Positions 44,373 to 53,090 of a stretch of 64,000 bases of DNA are shown one piece after another. The stretch lies in contig CAYYQN010000006.1 of the NCBI GenBank assembly GCA_964473865.1, positions 84,639-148,638 on the forward strand, in the 5' to 3' direction. Position numbers and translations under genes: made by a program. The DNA is from CAIMUX01 sp964473865. GTDB taxonomy: Bacteria; Eisenbacteria; RBG-16-71-46; CAIMUX01. Under the pieces are notes generated by a model, which had not been told where the DNA came from, did no database searches, and saw nothing but the letters and a program-made list of their open reading frames with translations. Every line of letters begins with the position of its first letter. Within the stretch, counting starts at the first letter, position 1.

Positions 44373-44885
44373 GTGCTCGAGTCGGCGATCCGCAGTCTTC
44401 AGTCCTCGGCGACGAGCATCGTCGCGCTCGTCCGCGCACTGACTCCGCAAGAGCGCAACTGGAGGCCGAATCCCGAGGCCTGGTCGATCCACGACATCCT
44501 CTGCCACCTGCTCGACGAGGAGCGGGAGGACTTTCGCCAGCGCCTGCGGTTGGTACTCGAGGATCCCGCCCGGGACTGGCCGCCGATCGACCCCCAGGGC
44601 TGGCCTGCGAGCCGGGCATACCCCTCGCGCAACTTCGAAGCGACACTCGCGGCCTGGGAGGCGGAGCGCGCGGACTCTCTCGCCTGGCTCCGCTCGCTCG
44701 CTCCGGGCGCCCTGGCGCTCGACAACGCACACCGTATGCCGTGGGGACCGCTTCGCGCCGGCGATCTGCTCGCATCCTGGGTGGCCCACGACCTGCTGCA
44801 TCTGCGCCAGATCACGGACCGCCGGTTCCACCTGGTGGGGGAGTGGGCGACGCCGTACTTGACGCGCTACGCCGGGGAATGGTGA
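44373..44885 (+). CDS. DinB-like four-helix protein
   Basis: 170 residues from a GTG with CAGGAGG five bases upstream; an in-frame GTG at 44322 has no such site. EAWSIHDILCHLLDEEREDF gives the first His helix and LLASWVAHDLLHLRQITDRR the C-terminal His pair of the DinB fold. The function is a presumed metal- and thiol-dependent transferase. A distant paralogue is at 7630. Confidence 0.85.
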   Translation: MLESAIRSLQSSATSIVALVRALTPQERNWRPNPEAWSIHDILCHLLDEEREDFRQRLRLVLEDPARDWPPIDPQGWPASRAYPSRNFEATLAAWEAERADSLAWLRSLAPGALALDNAHRMPWGPLRAGDLLASWVAHDLLHLRQITDRRFHLVGEWATPYLTRYAGEW

Positions 44886-45013
44886 CCAGGATGCTCCCTT
44901 CGCGGCGGTCTCGGGTGCGCACCCCCCGTCCCGATCCCTGAGGCGCGGCCGGCGGCGGGAAGGGATTCGCCTCTCGAGGACGGCAAACGCGGGACTCGGA
45001 ATCGCGCGCGGCT

Positions 45014-47866
45014 TCATCGCAGCCTGACGACTCGGTACTCCTTCGTCTGCCCGCCCGCCTCGACGCGGCAGAAGTAGACGCCCGAAGGCAGGGTGCGACC
45101 GAGGGCATCGACCCCGTTCCATTGCAGACGATGGTGGCCCGCCGGCAGCAGGGTCGGGCCCAGAAGCTCGCGCACCAGCCTTCCCGAAGGCTCGAAGATC
45201 CGCGCCTGCACCGGACTGGGCCTCGGCAGCAGGATCCCGAAACCGGTGGTAGTGAGGCACGGATTCGGTGCCGGCGCATAGAACCGGACGGAAGCCGCCG
45301 CCGGCGCGTCTTCGCGGATCTCCGCGGGCTGGGTCGATTCGGTGAGGGTGAGGATCCGATCGGCGGCGAATCCTGAGCTCTCGTGCTGCACGATGCCGCT
45401 CGGCCAGTAGACGGTGAGCGAGTCGACCGTGGAGTCGTCGCCGAGGCCGAAGTGCGCGGTGATCTGGTCCTGGGACAGGTAGCCGGATCCGCATCCGACT
45501 TCCCGGACCTGCGTCCGACCGCCCGCCACCACCCGGACGCGGGCGCCCACCCCGAAGGAGTTCGATTGCACGCCACGGAGGTTGACCTCCAGCCAGTGGC
45601 CCGCGCCGCCGCATCCGTTCCGAAAGAGCTTGTTCCAGCTCCCGTCATTGCCGAGATACAGGTCCAGCCGGCCATCCCGGTCGTAGTCGGCCCAGCCGGC
45701 GCTCCAGCCGCGCCCGGCGTCGTTCACGGGGTACGTCGTCACGTCCACGAAGCCGGCTTCGCCGTCGTTGCGGAAGAGGCGGTTCTTCACCCCGATCAGC
45801 ACCACGTAGAGATCGAGGTCGCAATCGTTGTCGATGTCGGCCCAGGAAGCCGAACGGCAGCCGCCGTTGAGGTTGATCGGGGCGGCCGTGACATCCTTGA
45901 AGCCGGTGAGACCTTCGTTCTGCAGCAGCCGACATGCCCCGGTGCTGCGGGCGAGGTAGACGTCCAGGTCGCCGTCACTGTCATAGTCTCCCCAGCAGGC
46001 CGAGGAGCCGTACGGCGAGTCGTCCAGGGGCGCCGGCGTGTGTTCGGTGAACACTCCGCCGTCATTCCGCAGGAGTCGATTCGGCCGGTCGAAGTAGACG
46101 ACGTACAGGTCGGAGTCGCCGTCCGGCTCGAGGTCGACCCAGGAGACGTCGCGGGTGAGGAAGGTGTCGGCCAGGACCGGCGGGGTGATGTCGGTGAAGG
46201 CGCCGCCGCCATCGTTGCGGAGCAGGACGTTCCCCTGCCGCGCCGCCCGGGCGAACACGGCGTCGAGATCCCCATCCAGATCGAGATCGGCCCAGCCCGA
46301 CTCGGTGAAGTCGCCGTTCAGGCCGAGCGGCCCGGAGGTCTGGTCCGTAAACGAGCCAGTCCCCTCATTGCGGAAGAGGCGGCTCGAGGCGCGCCAATTG
46401 GTGACGCTGAGGTCGGGGAGACCGTCGCGATCGTAGTCCACCCAGGTGGCCGACATCCCCACCGCGGGTTCGGCCAACGGAGCGGCGGTGGCGTCGACAA
46501 AGGTGCCGCCCGGGTCGTTTCGCAGCAGCTTGTCCGCTCCGTCGGCGGCGCTCACGAAGAGATCGGGGCGACCGTTGCCGTCGTAGTCGCCCCAGGAGAC
46601 CGCGCGGCCGCTTGTCGCGCGCAGCGGCCGGGTCGTCACGTCCTGCCAGCACGACTCGGGCAGGTTGGGGATGCAGGAGCCATGGCCGAACAGCGTGTGG
46701 ATGCCGCACGCCGACGTGAAGATCCCGCGCTGGTCATGGGCTACATTGGGGACGATGGCGAAGAAGTGCTGGGCGAGGACCTCCGGACCGAACGTGTTCA
46801 CCAGGTGTGCGCGGTAGAGCAGCCCACGCTGCAGGCGGAACTCACCCTGGAGCATCGCTTCGCAGTTCTTCTCCAGATAACCGCTGAACGGATCGATGTC
46901 GTTCCCGCCCAGCAGATAGTCCACCGGGCGAGCTTCGTAATTGGCGCGGAGAACCGCCGATCCCAGGTTCATGTACTCGTTCGGTTCCACCAGGCCGTAC
47001 TTGTACTTGTTGTAGTTGGCGCAGACGGCAAACTGGTCGTACGGCACCGCGAACTGGTCTGCGGTGCCCGGTACCCATCGCTCGGCGTCGAAGTACAGGT
47101 AGCTGGACGGGTTGCTGACTCCGTAGCGCACCGAGATTCCGTAGTCGGAGAAGAGCGTGTCGTGGACCTGATTTCCCGCCACGTATCGATTCACGAACTG
47201 CCCGCCGGCCGAATGACCAGCGACGACGATGGTCTCCAGTCCGGGATTCAGCGCGGCCAGCCGCAGCAGCAGTGAGTCGGTGACGGCGAAGGAGCTGATG
47301 CCGGCCGGCCGCGGGTGGGCCGCAGTGTTGAGCGACCGGTCGCCCTGGCGCCAGCCCATGTAGGACCAGAAGAGATGGTGGCTCGAGAGGGTGTCGGCCA
47401 CCACGTCCGGCTCGGTGAGGAACTGCGGCGCCACCAGGAGGCAGGTGGAGTCGGCTCCCGGCGCGGAACCGGCCGCCGCCCGGATGCTGGAGTAGTAGTC
47501 ACGGGCGTTGCGCAGCGTGCCGTGAATCACGACGACGGCGCGCGTGATTCCGGCGTGCGGCTCGTCGATGCGGAGGTTCGCGTAGTAGGGGACGACCAGG
47601 GTGTCGCCGGCCACGCACAGCACCAGGAGCGAGTCGCCGATCACATGCTGGATGTCGGTGGTGTCGGCGAGGGCCGCCGCGGCCGAACTCGGGTCGATCC
47701 TCGGCTCCTCAGGGTTGGCGTAATTCGAGTTGCCCGCGTGCGCCGGTCCGGCCGGGATGAGTCCGAAGGCGAGGACCAGAGCCACGAAGGCGCCCCGGGC
47801 CAGCCCCCGGCGCCGGTGCCCGCGGCGTCGGTGCCCGCGGCGTCGGCCAAGATCGATGAGCGGCAT
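45014..47866 (-). CDS. Secreted alpha/beta-hydrolase joined to FG-GAP/ASPIC propeller and FlgD-like C-terminus
   Basis: 950 residues. A signal peptide (FVALVLAFGLIPAGPAHAG) follows a basic start made by a 15-base tandem repeat (RRRGHRRRGHRRRG). Residues 75-400 look like an alpha/beta-hydrolase: AVVVIHGTLRNARDYY (oxyanion region) and IVVAGHSAGGQFV (Ser 219 nucleophile elbow). Residues 420-740 hold about seven FG-GAP/VCBS repeats (SWGDYDGNGRPDLFVS, WADYDRDGRLDLYLGN), with Ca-binding DxDxxGxxD loops, then an ASPIC/UnbV domain (GVGARVRVVAGGRTQ). The last 75 residues are the FlgD-like Ig module (ARIFEPSGRLVREL; LPSGVYFCRVEAGG). A secreted, cell-surface esterase or polymer-binding enzyme is likely; the substrate is unknown. 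Confidence 0.85.
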   Translation of the reverse strand: MPLIDLGRRRGHRRRGHRRRGLARGAFVALVLAFGLIPAGPAHAGNSNYANPEEPRIDPSSAAAALADTTDIQHVIGDSLLVLCVAGDTLVVPYYANLRIDEPHAGITRAVVVIHGTLRNARDYYSSIRAAAGSAPGADSTCLLVAPQFLTEPDVVADTLSSHHLFWSYMGWRQGDRSLNTAAHPRPAGISSFAVTDSLLLRLAALNPGLETIVVAGHSAGGQFVNRYVAGNQVHDTLFSDYGISVRYGVSNPSSYLYFDAERWVPGTADQFAVPYDQFAVCANYNKYKYGLVEPNEYMNLGSAVLRANYEARPVDYLLGGNDIDPFSGYLEKNCEAMLQGEFRLQRGLLYRAHLVNTFGPEVLAQHFFAIVPNVAHDQRGIFTSACGIHTLFGHGSCIPNLPESCWQDVTTRPLRATSGRAVSWGDYDGNGRPDLFVSAADGADKLLRNDPGGTFVDATAAPLAEPAVGMSATWVDYDRDGLPDLSVTNWRASSRLFRNEGTGSFTDQTSGPLGLNGDFTESGWADLDLDGDLDAVFARAARQGNVLLRNDGGGAFTDITPPVLADTFLTRDVSWVDLEPDGDSDLYVVYFDRPNRLLRNDGGVFTEHTPAPLDDSPYGSSACWGDYDSDGDLDVYLARSTGACRLLQNEGLTGFKDVTAAPINLNGGCRSASWADIDNDCDLDLYVVLIGVKNRLFRNDGEAGFVDVTTYPVNDAGRGWSAGWADYDRDGRLDLYLGNDGSWNKLFRNGCGGAGHWLEVNLRGVQSNSFGVGARVRVVAGGRTQVREVGCGSGYLSQDQITAHFGLGDDSTVDSLTVYWPSGIVQHESSGFAADRILTLTESTQPAEIREDAPAAASVRFYAPAPNPCLTTTGFGILLPRPSPVQARIFEPSGRLVRELLGPTLLPAGHHRLQWNGVDALGRTLPSGVYFCRVEAGGQTKEYRVVRLR

Positions 47867-48003
47867 GCAGCGAGTCCCCGGACCATGGCCCAGCCCACCG
47901 TCCGGAGCGTGCCCCGCCTTCGTGCGGTGGCCCGTCGCGAACGACCTTGATTGATTCTACCATTTTGCCGGCGGCCGGCACCCCGTATGATCCGCAGACT
48001 GCG

Positions 48004-48702
48004 ATGAACGATGTCTGGCTGATCCGCCACGGCGAGAGCGAATCGAACGCCCGCCGACCCACCGATCACCCCGCCACCGTCCCGCTGACGTCGCAAGGAC
48101 GCCGGCAGGCGGAGCGGGTGGCGCGCGCATTCGTCCGGACGCCGGACCTGCTCATCGTATCGCCGTACTCCCGGGCGCGGGAGACGGCAGCCGCGACCTG
48201 CTCGGTGTTTCCAGACGTGGAAACCACGGAGTGGCCGGTCCAGGAGTTTACGTACATCGCGCCCGCGCGCTACCGGGGCACGACCGTGGATGATCGTCGT
48301 GCCTTTGTTCTCGACTACTGGCGCCGCCTCGACCCGGACTTTCACGACGGCGAGGGAGCCGAATCGTTCCGCGATCTGGTGGAACGGACCGAGCGGGTCG
48401 CGGAGATGCTCCGCGCCGCCGATCGTGACGGCGCGCGCCGGTTCCTGGCCGTGTTCAGTCATGGGCAGTTTCTGCGCGCGCTCCTGTGGTGGAGCCTGCG
48501 CGGCGCGCGAGACATCGATCGGCGCGCCATGACGCAGTTCCTTGGCTTCCTGCGCGCGGTAGTGCTCCCCAATGGCGGGATTCTCCCGCTGCGAGTCGAG
48601 GCCCGGGAACTGAGCTGGGGCGGTCTGCGGGTGGACCACCTGGATCCTGTTTGCTGGGCGGATGAGGCGGCTCACGACGCGATCTGGGCCGAAGATCCGT
48701 GA
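48004..48702 (+). CDS. Histidine phosphatase family protein (phosphoglycerate-mutase-like)
   Basis: 232 residues. WLIRHGESESNARR is the catalytic RHG motif, LTSQGRRQAERVAR and VSPYSRARETAAAT supply the phosphate pocket, and FLAVFSHGQFLRALLW the second catalytic His. It may act on sugar phosphates or other small phosphoesters. No ribosome binding site is present; a TATGAT (47986-47991) lies 13 bases before the ATG, so the mRNA may be nearly leaderless. Confidence 0.9.
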   Translation: MNDVWLIRHGESESNARRPTDHPATVPLTSQGRRQAERVARAFVRTPDLLIVSPYSRARETAAATCSVFPDVETTEWPVQEFTYIAPARYRGTTVDDRRAFVLDYWRRLDPDFHDGEGAESFRDLVERTERVAEMLRAADRDGARRFLAVFSHGQFLRALLWWSLRGARDIDRRAMTQFLGFLRAVVLPNGGILPLRVEARELSWGGLRVDHLDPVCWADEAAHDAIWAEDP

Positions 48703-48841
48703 GTCGCGCCCGCGTCGCGGCGGCGGCCGCCCCTTCCGGTCCGGACCTGGGCCGGATCAGCCCGGTCCGGGCCTTGAGCCGAAGGCGACGGACGGCAGCC
48801 GCGGTGTCGGGGAGCGAGATCCGCACAACCTGGAGGAAGCG

Positions 48842-50653
48842 ATGACGGTCGATCAGGAGAGGTATCCGCACTGGAATCTGGAGAGCGTGTATCCCGGTCT
48901 CGACAGCACCGAGTATGCGGCGGACGCGGCGCGCCTGGGCGGCATGCTGGATGAGCTCGAAGCCTTCCTGGAACGGGAGGGGATCGGGCGGCTCGCGGGC
49001 ACGCCCCGCGATCCCGCTGCCCTCGCTCCCGTCATGGATGAGCTGATCAACCGCCTCGGCACGGTGTCGGGGCTGCTGGAGACGCTGTCGGCGTATGTTT
49101 CCGGCCTGGTCTCCACCGACTCGTACAACCAGGAGGCGGCGCGAAGGCTCAGCGAGCTGGAGCAGCTCGAAGTGCGCCTGCGCCGCGCGCTGACCCGCTT
49201 CGTCGCCTATGCCGGATCGCTATCGGGATTGCTCGATGTCATTTGCGCGCGCGGGGCGGTGGCGGCGGAGCACCGCCTGGTGCTGGAGGACGCCGCTGGA
49301 CAGGCGCGTTTTCAGATGCCCGAGGTGATGGAAGACCTGGCGGGCGACCTGCTTCTGTCGGGAGGCGGGTCGATGTGGAAGCTGCAGGGAACGGTCACGA
49401 GCCGGCTCAAGGTTCCATTTGAGCGGGACGGCCGGGTCCAGGAGCTGCCGGTTACGGTGATCCGCAACCTCGCGCAGGACCCGTCCGAGGAGATCCGCCG
49501 CAGAGCCTATGAGGCGGAGTTGAAGGCCTGGGAGTCGGTGCGGGAGCCGGTGGCATTCGCCTTGAACGGAGTCAAGGGTTCCGCCCTCACCCTGGCGCAG
49601 CGGCGAGGGTTTCGGGACGTCCTGCATATGAGCCTGGAGCAGAACCGCATGGACGCCGAAACGCTGGACGCGCTTCTCGGCTCGATTCGCGACCACCTTC
49701 CGGTCTTCCGGCGCTATTTGTCCGCCAAGGCCCGCCGTCTTGATCGGACGTCGCTTCCGTGGTGGGACCTGCTGGCGCCGGTCGGAACGGCGCAACTGCA
49801 CTACACGTGGCCGCAGACCCAGGCGTTCATCGTGGAGCAGTTCGGCAGCTTCAACGGCGAGATGGCCGACTTCGCCCGCAGCGCCTTCAGCCGGCGCTGG
49901 ATCGACGCCGAGCCGCGGGACGGCAAGCGGGGCGGCGCGTTCTGCATGAGCGTACCGGGCGTGGAGGAAAGCCGGATCCTGTGCAACTTCGATGGCTCGT
50001 TCGATCAGCTCACCACGGTGGCGCATGAGCTGGGTCATGCCTTCCACAACTGGTGCCAACGCGGCCTGCCGATGCTGAAGCGGGGCGCTCCCATGCCGCT
50101 GGCGGAGACCGCTTCGATCTTCTGTGAGACGATCGTATTCAACGCGGCGCTGGAGTCGACCCCGGCGGATTCTCGGGTAGCGGTCCTGGAGAACCAGCTG
50201 CTGGGTGCCACCCAGGTCTGTGTCGACATCTACTCGCGCGTGCTCTTCGAGTCGGAGGTGGTGAAGCGCCGGGCTGCGGCGGAACTCTCCGCGGACGAAT
50301 TCTGCGCGCTGATGCTCGACTCGCAAAGGAAGGCATACGGCGACGTCCTGGACCCGGAGCACCTCCATCCGTACATGTGGTTGATGAAGCCGCACTACTA
50401 CCAGGTGGATCGCAACTTCTACAACTACCCGTACGCCTTCGGCCAGCTCTTCGGCCTCGGCATGTACTCCCTCTACCGCTGCGAAGGCCGCGCATTCGTT
50501 CCGCGATACACGGAACTGCTTCGCCATACGGGAGCCGGACGCGTGTCGGATCTGGCGGCCCGGTTTGGCCTGGATGTCCGATCTCCGGCTTTCTGGACCG
50601 GGAGCCTGGGAGTCATCGCCGAGCAGGTCGATCGATACGCCGAGGGGGTATAG
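48842..50653 (+). CDS. pepF: M3 family oligoendopeptidase (PepF-like)
   Basis: 603 residues, the usual PepF/M3B length. ATG with GGAGGAAG upstream. DGSFDQLTTVAHELGHAFHNWC contains the HExxH zinc site (His 395, His 399) and PLAETASIFCETIVFNAAL the third ligand Glu region. The N-terminal helical domain (WNLESVYPGLDS, MDELINRLGTVSGLLE) is typical. It cleaves short peptides in the cytoplasm and helps recycle them. It is followed by a strong promoter for the next gene, not an operon. Confidence 0.95.
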   Translation: MTVDQERYPHWNLESVYPGLDSTEYAADAARLGGMLDELEAFLEREGIGRLAGTPRDPAALAPVMDELINRLGTVSGLLETLSAYVSGLVSTDSYNQEAARRLSELEQLEVRLRRALTRFVAYAGSLSGLLDVICARGAVAAEHRLVLEDAAGQARFQMPEVMEDLAGDLLLSGGGSMWKLQGTVTSRLKVPFERDGRVQELPVTVIRNLAQDPSEEIRRRAYEAELKAWESVREPVAFALNGVKGSALTLAQRRGFRDVLHMSLEQNRMDAETLDALLGSIRDHLPVFRRYLSAKARRLDRTSLPWWDLLAPVGTAQLHYTWPQTQAFIVEQFGSFNGEMADFARSAFSRRWIDAEPRDGKRGGAFCMSVPGVEESRILCNFDGSFDQLTTVAHELGHAFHNWCQRGLPMLKRGAPMPLAETASIFCETIVFNAALESTPADSRVAVLENQLLGATQVCVDIYSRVLFESEVVKRRAAAELSADEFCALMLDSQRKAYGDVLDPEHLHPYMWLMKPHYYQVDRNFYNYPYAFGQLFGLGMYSLYRCEGRAFVPRYTELLRHTGAGRVSDLAARFGLDVRSPAFWTGSLGVIAEQVDRYAEGV

Positions 50654-50936
50654 TTCGGCCGGCCTCGCGCCCGGCCGGACGCAAAAGGACGTCTTGCGGG
50701 ACCCCGGACCTTCTCCCGTCAAGAGATGCTGTCGACAGTGATTGAGACGGTTGATCGCAATATGCCACTGGACGGCGGGGCAGACGGCAACCTCCGCGAG
50801 GCGAGTCTGTTAGCCCCGGCTTGGGAACCAGCCCCGGGCAAGCCCCTCGGGCCGGCAGCCGCGACCGCCATCCTCCGTCATCCTCCATCGACCTCGGTAA
50901 TCGCCGCACACGCAATCAAGTACCGGTTTTGGAGGG

Positions 50937-50965
50937 TTGACAGTCAACCATACCGGTGGTATCAT
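50937..50965 (+). promoter_or_regulatory. Strong promoter for the Cys-rich secreted protein, with palindromes
   Basis: TTGACA (50937-50942) is a perfect -35 and TATCAT (50960-50965) a five-of-six -10, exactly 17 bases apart. The -35 lies in the 11-bp palindrome TTGACAGTCAA (50937-50947). The spacer and -10 hold a second palindrome, ATACC-GGT-GGTAT (50950-50962). Both are candidate operator sites. Confidence 0.75.
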
Positions 50966-50987
50966 GGAGTCGCAAAAATAACTACGG

Positions 50988-51008
50988 CGTGCTCCCAACA
51001 TGAGCACG
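50988..51008 (+). promoter_or_regulatory. Leader hairpin in the 5' untranslated region
   Basis: CGTGCTC (50988-50994) pairs perfectly with GAGCACG (51002-51008) around a seven-base loop. It lies in the predicted 77-base leader of the Cys-rich gene and ends 40 bases before the start codon. It may protect the mRNA or regulate translation. Confidence 0.5.
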
Positions 51009-51048
51009 TTGCCGTCCGAGGAGGTCTGGAGAGTCAAGGAGACGCCCC

Positions 51049-52743
51049 ATGAAGCTTTGTCAACGCCTTCTCCCTCTGCTGCTCTGTGTGATGATGGCTC
51101 TTCCGGTGTTCGCCAGCTCCAAGGAAGCGACCATTTCCTTGAGCCGCGACCCGGAGCCGCCGTTCTGCGCAGTTCCGGGTCAGACGTCGGTGGAGATCCA
51201 TTGGGAGATCTCCTATGCGACCACTCCGAACCGGGTGAAGTACTTCCTGCAGGATCCGACGCGCCTGATCAACCTGGAGCAGGAGGTCTATCTGGGCGCC
51301 ACGGGCGTCAACATCACGCGGTACTGGCCGGTCCCGGCCGGCTCCGTGGATGGCAAGTACTGGATTCGCGTTGAGTACTGGTCATTCGAGGCCGGCAACG
51401 AAGCCAACGCCGAGGTCACCTTCTACGTCTGTAACGAGACGGGGACCATCTGCGCAACCAAACTGGCCGACAGCAACTGCAACGGCGTGGTCGATCCGGG
51501 CATCGATCAGCCGGTGCCTGGCTGGTGGATCTGCCTGACGACTCCGTTCGGCGACGACTATTGCCTCCAGACGGGTCTCGACGGCCAGGTCTGCTGGACC
51601 GGGATTCCGCTCGGCGATTACTATGTCTACGAAGCTCCGGTTGCGGGTTGGGTTCCGATCGGTCCCTCCTCCTACTTCGTGAGCCTGGTCGACGGCACGC
51701 CGCAGTCGTTCACCTTCCTGAACCAGAACACCGCCGCCTGCTATCACGCGTGCTGCCTGCCGGACGGAAGCTGCGTGGTGCTGATGGAAGTCGAGTGCGT
51801 GGCCCAGGGCGGGATCTGGCAGGCTTCACCGACCTGTGACGGCGTGGCCTGTCCGCAGCCGCCGGGCGCGTGCTGCTTCCCGGACGGCAGCTGCCAGTTC
51901 GTGACGAACGAGGCGTGCCTGGCGCTGGGCGGCGTCTGGTACGGCTACGGCAGCGTCTGCGACCCGAATCCGTGTCCGCCGCCGTACGGCTCCTGCTGCT
52001 ATCCGGACGGCTCCTGCGCGGTGACGCTCCAGGTGGACTGCACGGGGATCTGGACGATGTTCGGGGTCTGCGAGCCGAACACCTGCGAGCAGCCTCCGGT
52101 CGGCGCCTGCTGCGACCACGCCACCGGCGACTGCACCATCACCACGCAGGCCGCCTGCGGGTTCGAGTGGCTGGGTCCGGACGTGCCGTGCAACACGGAA
52201 ACCTGCCCGCCGCCGGGCGCCTGCTGCGACTTCGTTACGGGCAACTGCACGATCACCGTCCAGGCCGACTGCGCCTTCACCTGGCTGGGTGCGGGCGTGC
52301 CGTGCAACACCGAAGTCTGTCCGGTGCCGCCGCCGACCGGCGCCTGCTGCGACCATGCGACGGGCGACTGCGTGGTGACGACCCAGGCGGACTGCCCGTT
52401 CGAGTGGCTGGGTGCGGACGTGCCGTGCAACACGGAGACCTGTCCGCCGCCGATTCCGACCGGCGCCTGCTGCGACCCGGCGACGGGGAACTGCACGATC
52501 ACGACCCAGGCCGACTGCGGGTTCGCCTGGCTGGGCCCGGACGTTCCGTGCAACACGGAGACCTGCCCGGTGCCGACGGGCGCCTGCTGCGATCACGCCA
52601 CCGGCGACTGCACAATCACCACCCAGGCTGACTGTGCGTTCGATTGGCTCGGCGTGGACGTGCCGTGCAACCTCGAGACCTGCGTGCCGCCGGTTCCGAC
52701 CGAGCGCACGAGCTGGGGCCAGATCAAGAACATCTACCGTTAG
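51049..52743 (+). CDS. Secreted cysteine-rich repeat protein with C-terminal WGxxKxxYR motif
   Basis: 564 residues. ATG with AAGGAG upstream; signal peptide MKLCQRLLPLLLCVMMALPVFAS. Residues 25-230 are beta-rich (SDR-like or SpaA-like: GWWICLTTPFGDDYC, PVAGWVPIGPSSYFV). Then come about eight 37-42-residue Cys-rich repeats. Three are divergent (ACCLPDGSC, GACCFPDGSC, GSCCYPDGSC) and five nearly uniform (GACCDHATGDCTITTQADC...WLGxDVPCNTETC). Six cysteines per unit suggest a disulfide-rich rod. The C-terminus TERTSWGQIKNIYR matches the end of the protein at 57132. The repeats resemble GACC modules of secreted proteins in uncultured and planctomycete-like bacteria. The role is probably structural at the cell surface. 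Confidence 0.85.
   Translation: MKLCQRLLPLLLCVMMALPVFASSKEATISLSRDPEPPFCAVPGQTSVEIHWEISYATTPNRVKYFLQDPTRLINLEQEVYLGATGVNITRYWPVPAGSVDGKYWIRVEYWSFEAGNEANAEVTFYVCNETGTICATKLADSNCNGVVDPGIDQPVPGWWICLTTPFGDDYCLQTGLDGQVCWTGIPLGDYYVYEAPVAGWVPIGPSSYFVSLVDGTPQSFTFLNQNTAACYHACCLPDGSCVVLMEVECVAQGGIWQASPTCDGVACPQPPGACCFPDGSCQFVTNEACLALGGVWYGYGSVCDPNPCPPPYGSCCYPDGSCAVTLQVDCTGIWTMFGVCEPNTCEQPPVGACCDHATGDCTITTQAACGFEWLGPDVPCNTETCPPPGACCDFVTGNCTITVQADCAFTWLGAGVPCNTEVCPVPPPTGACCDHATGDCVVTTQADCPFEWLGADVPCNTETCPPPIPTGACCDPATGNCTITTQADCGFAWLGPDVPCNTETCPVPTGACCDHATGDCTITTQADCAFDWLGVDVPCNLETCVPPVPTERTSWGQIKNIYR
51738..52700 (+). repeat. In-frame Cys-rich repeat array
   Basis: Uniform units start at 52102, 52216, 52339, 52462 and 52579 (spacing 114, 123, 123, 117 bases) with long near-identical DNA such as ggacgtgccgtgcaacacgg. 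Three more divergent units precede them from about 51740. The similarity at DNA level points to recent duplication or gene conversion. Confidence 0.85.
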
Positions 52744-52755
52744 TCCAGAGCGACA

Positions 52756-52783
52756 GGCGGGTCCGGCGTGAGCCGGACCCGCC
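52756..52783 (+). terminator. Perfect 12-bp hairpin terminator after the Cys-rich gene
   Basis: GGCGGGTCCGGC (52756-52767) and GCCGGACCCGCC (52772-52783) pair perfectly around a GTGA tetraloop, 13 bases after the stop codon. GTGA is a stable GNRA loop. There is no T-run. Confidence 0.75.
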
Positions 52784-52900
52784 CGGACATGAGACCTCGG
52801 TCTTCTGCATGGAAGGCCGGGGTCTTCCTCCATCCGGTGATCGTCTGGGCGGGCGTTCCCGCTCGACCGTGCCGGCGACGGGCTCACGGCGACTCCCTGA

Positions 52901-52930
52901 TTGCATCCGGGTCCGTGAGTTCGGTATACT
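52901..52930 (+). promoter_or_regulatory. Possible promoter of the FlgD-Ig protein gene
   Basis: TTGCAT (52901-52906) and TATACT (52925-52930, five of six) lie 18 bases apart, 160 bases upstream of the start. The -35 is weak. Confidence 0.4.
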
Positions 52931-53090
52931 CCTTCCGTCGTCGGCGATACCTATGGAGGAGCCGGCGACCGCGGGGATGCTGCGGCCCCCTCCCGTTTGG
53001 CGTTCGGACTGCATCTCGCTGGTCACCCGTTCCCACGCGGCGGCCTCCCCGAAGATCCGTTCGGCAGGGCAATCCTGCGGGAGGGGTGTT

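Larger units (their letters stand above)
50654..51048. other. Intergenic region holding the promoter of the Cys-rich protein gene
   Basis: 395 bases after the peptidase gene. No gene is supported. The promoter at 50937-50965, its palindromes and a leader hairpin are listed separately. Confidence 0.6.
52744..53090. other. Intergenic region with terminator and promoter
   Basis: It contains a perfect hairpin terminator (52756-52783) and a moderate promoter (52901-52930) for the next gene. No gene is supported. Confidence 0.6.

Noticed and set aside
51738..52700. Possible CRISPR-like regular repeats
   Set aside because: The repeats are in frame, 114-123 bases long, contiguous without spacers, and encode Cys-rich protein units.
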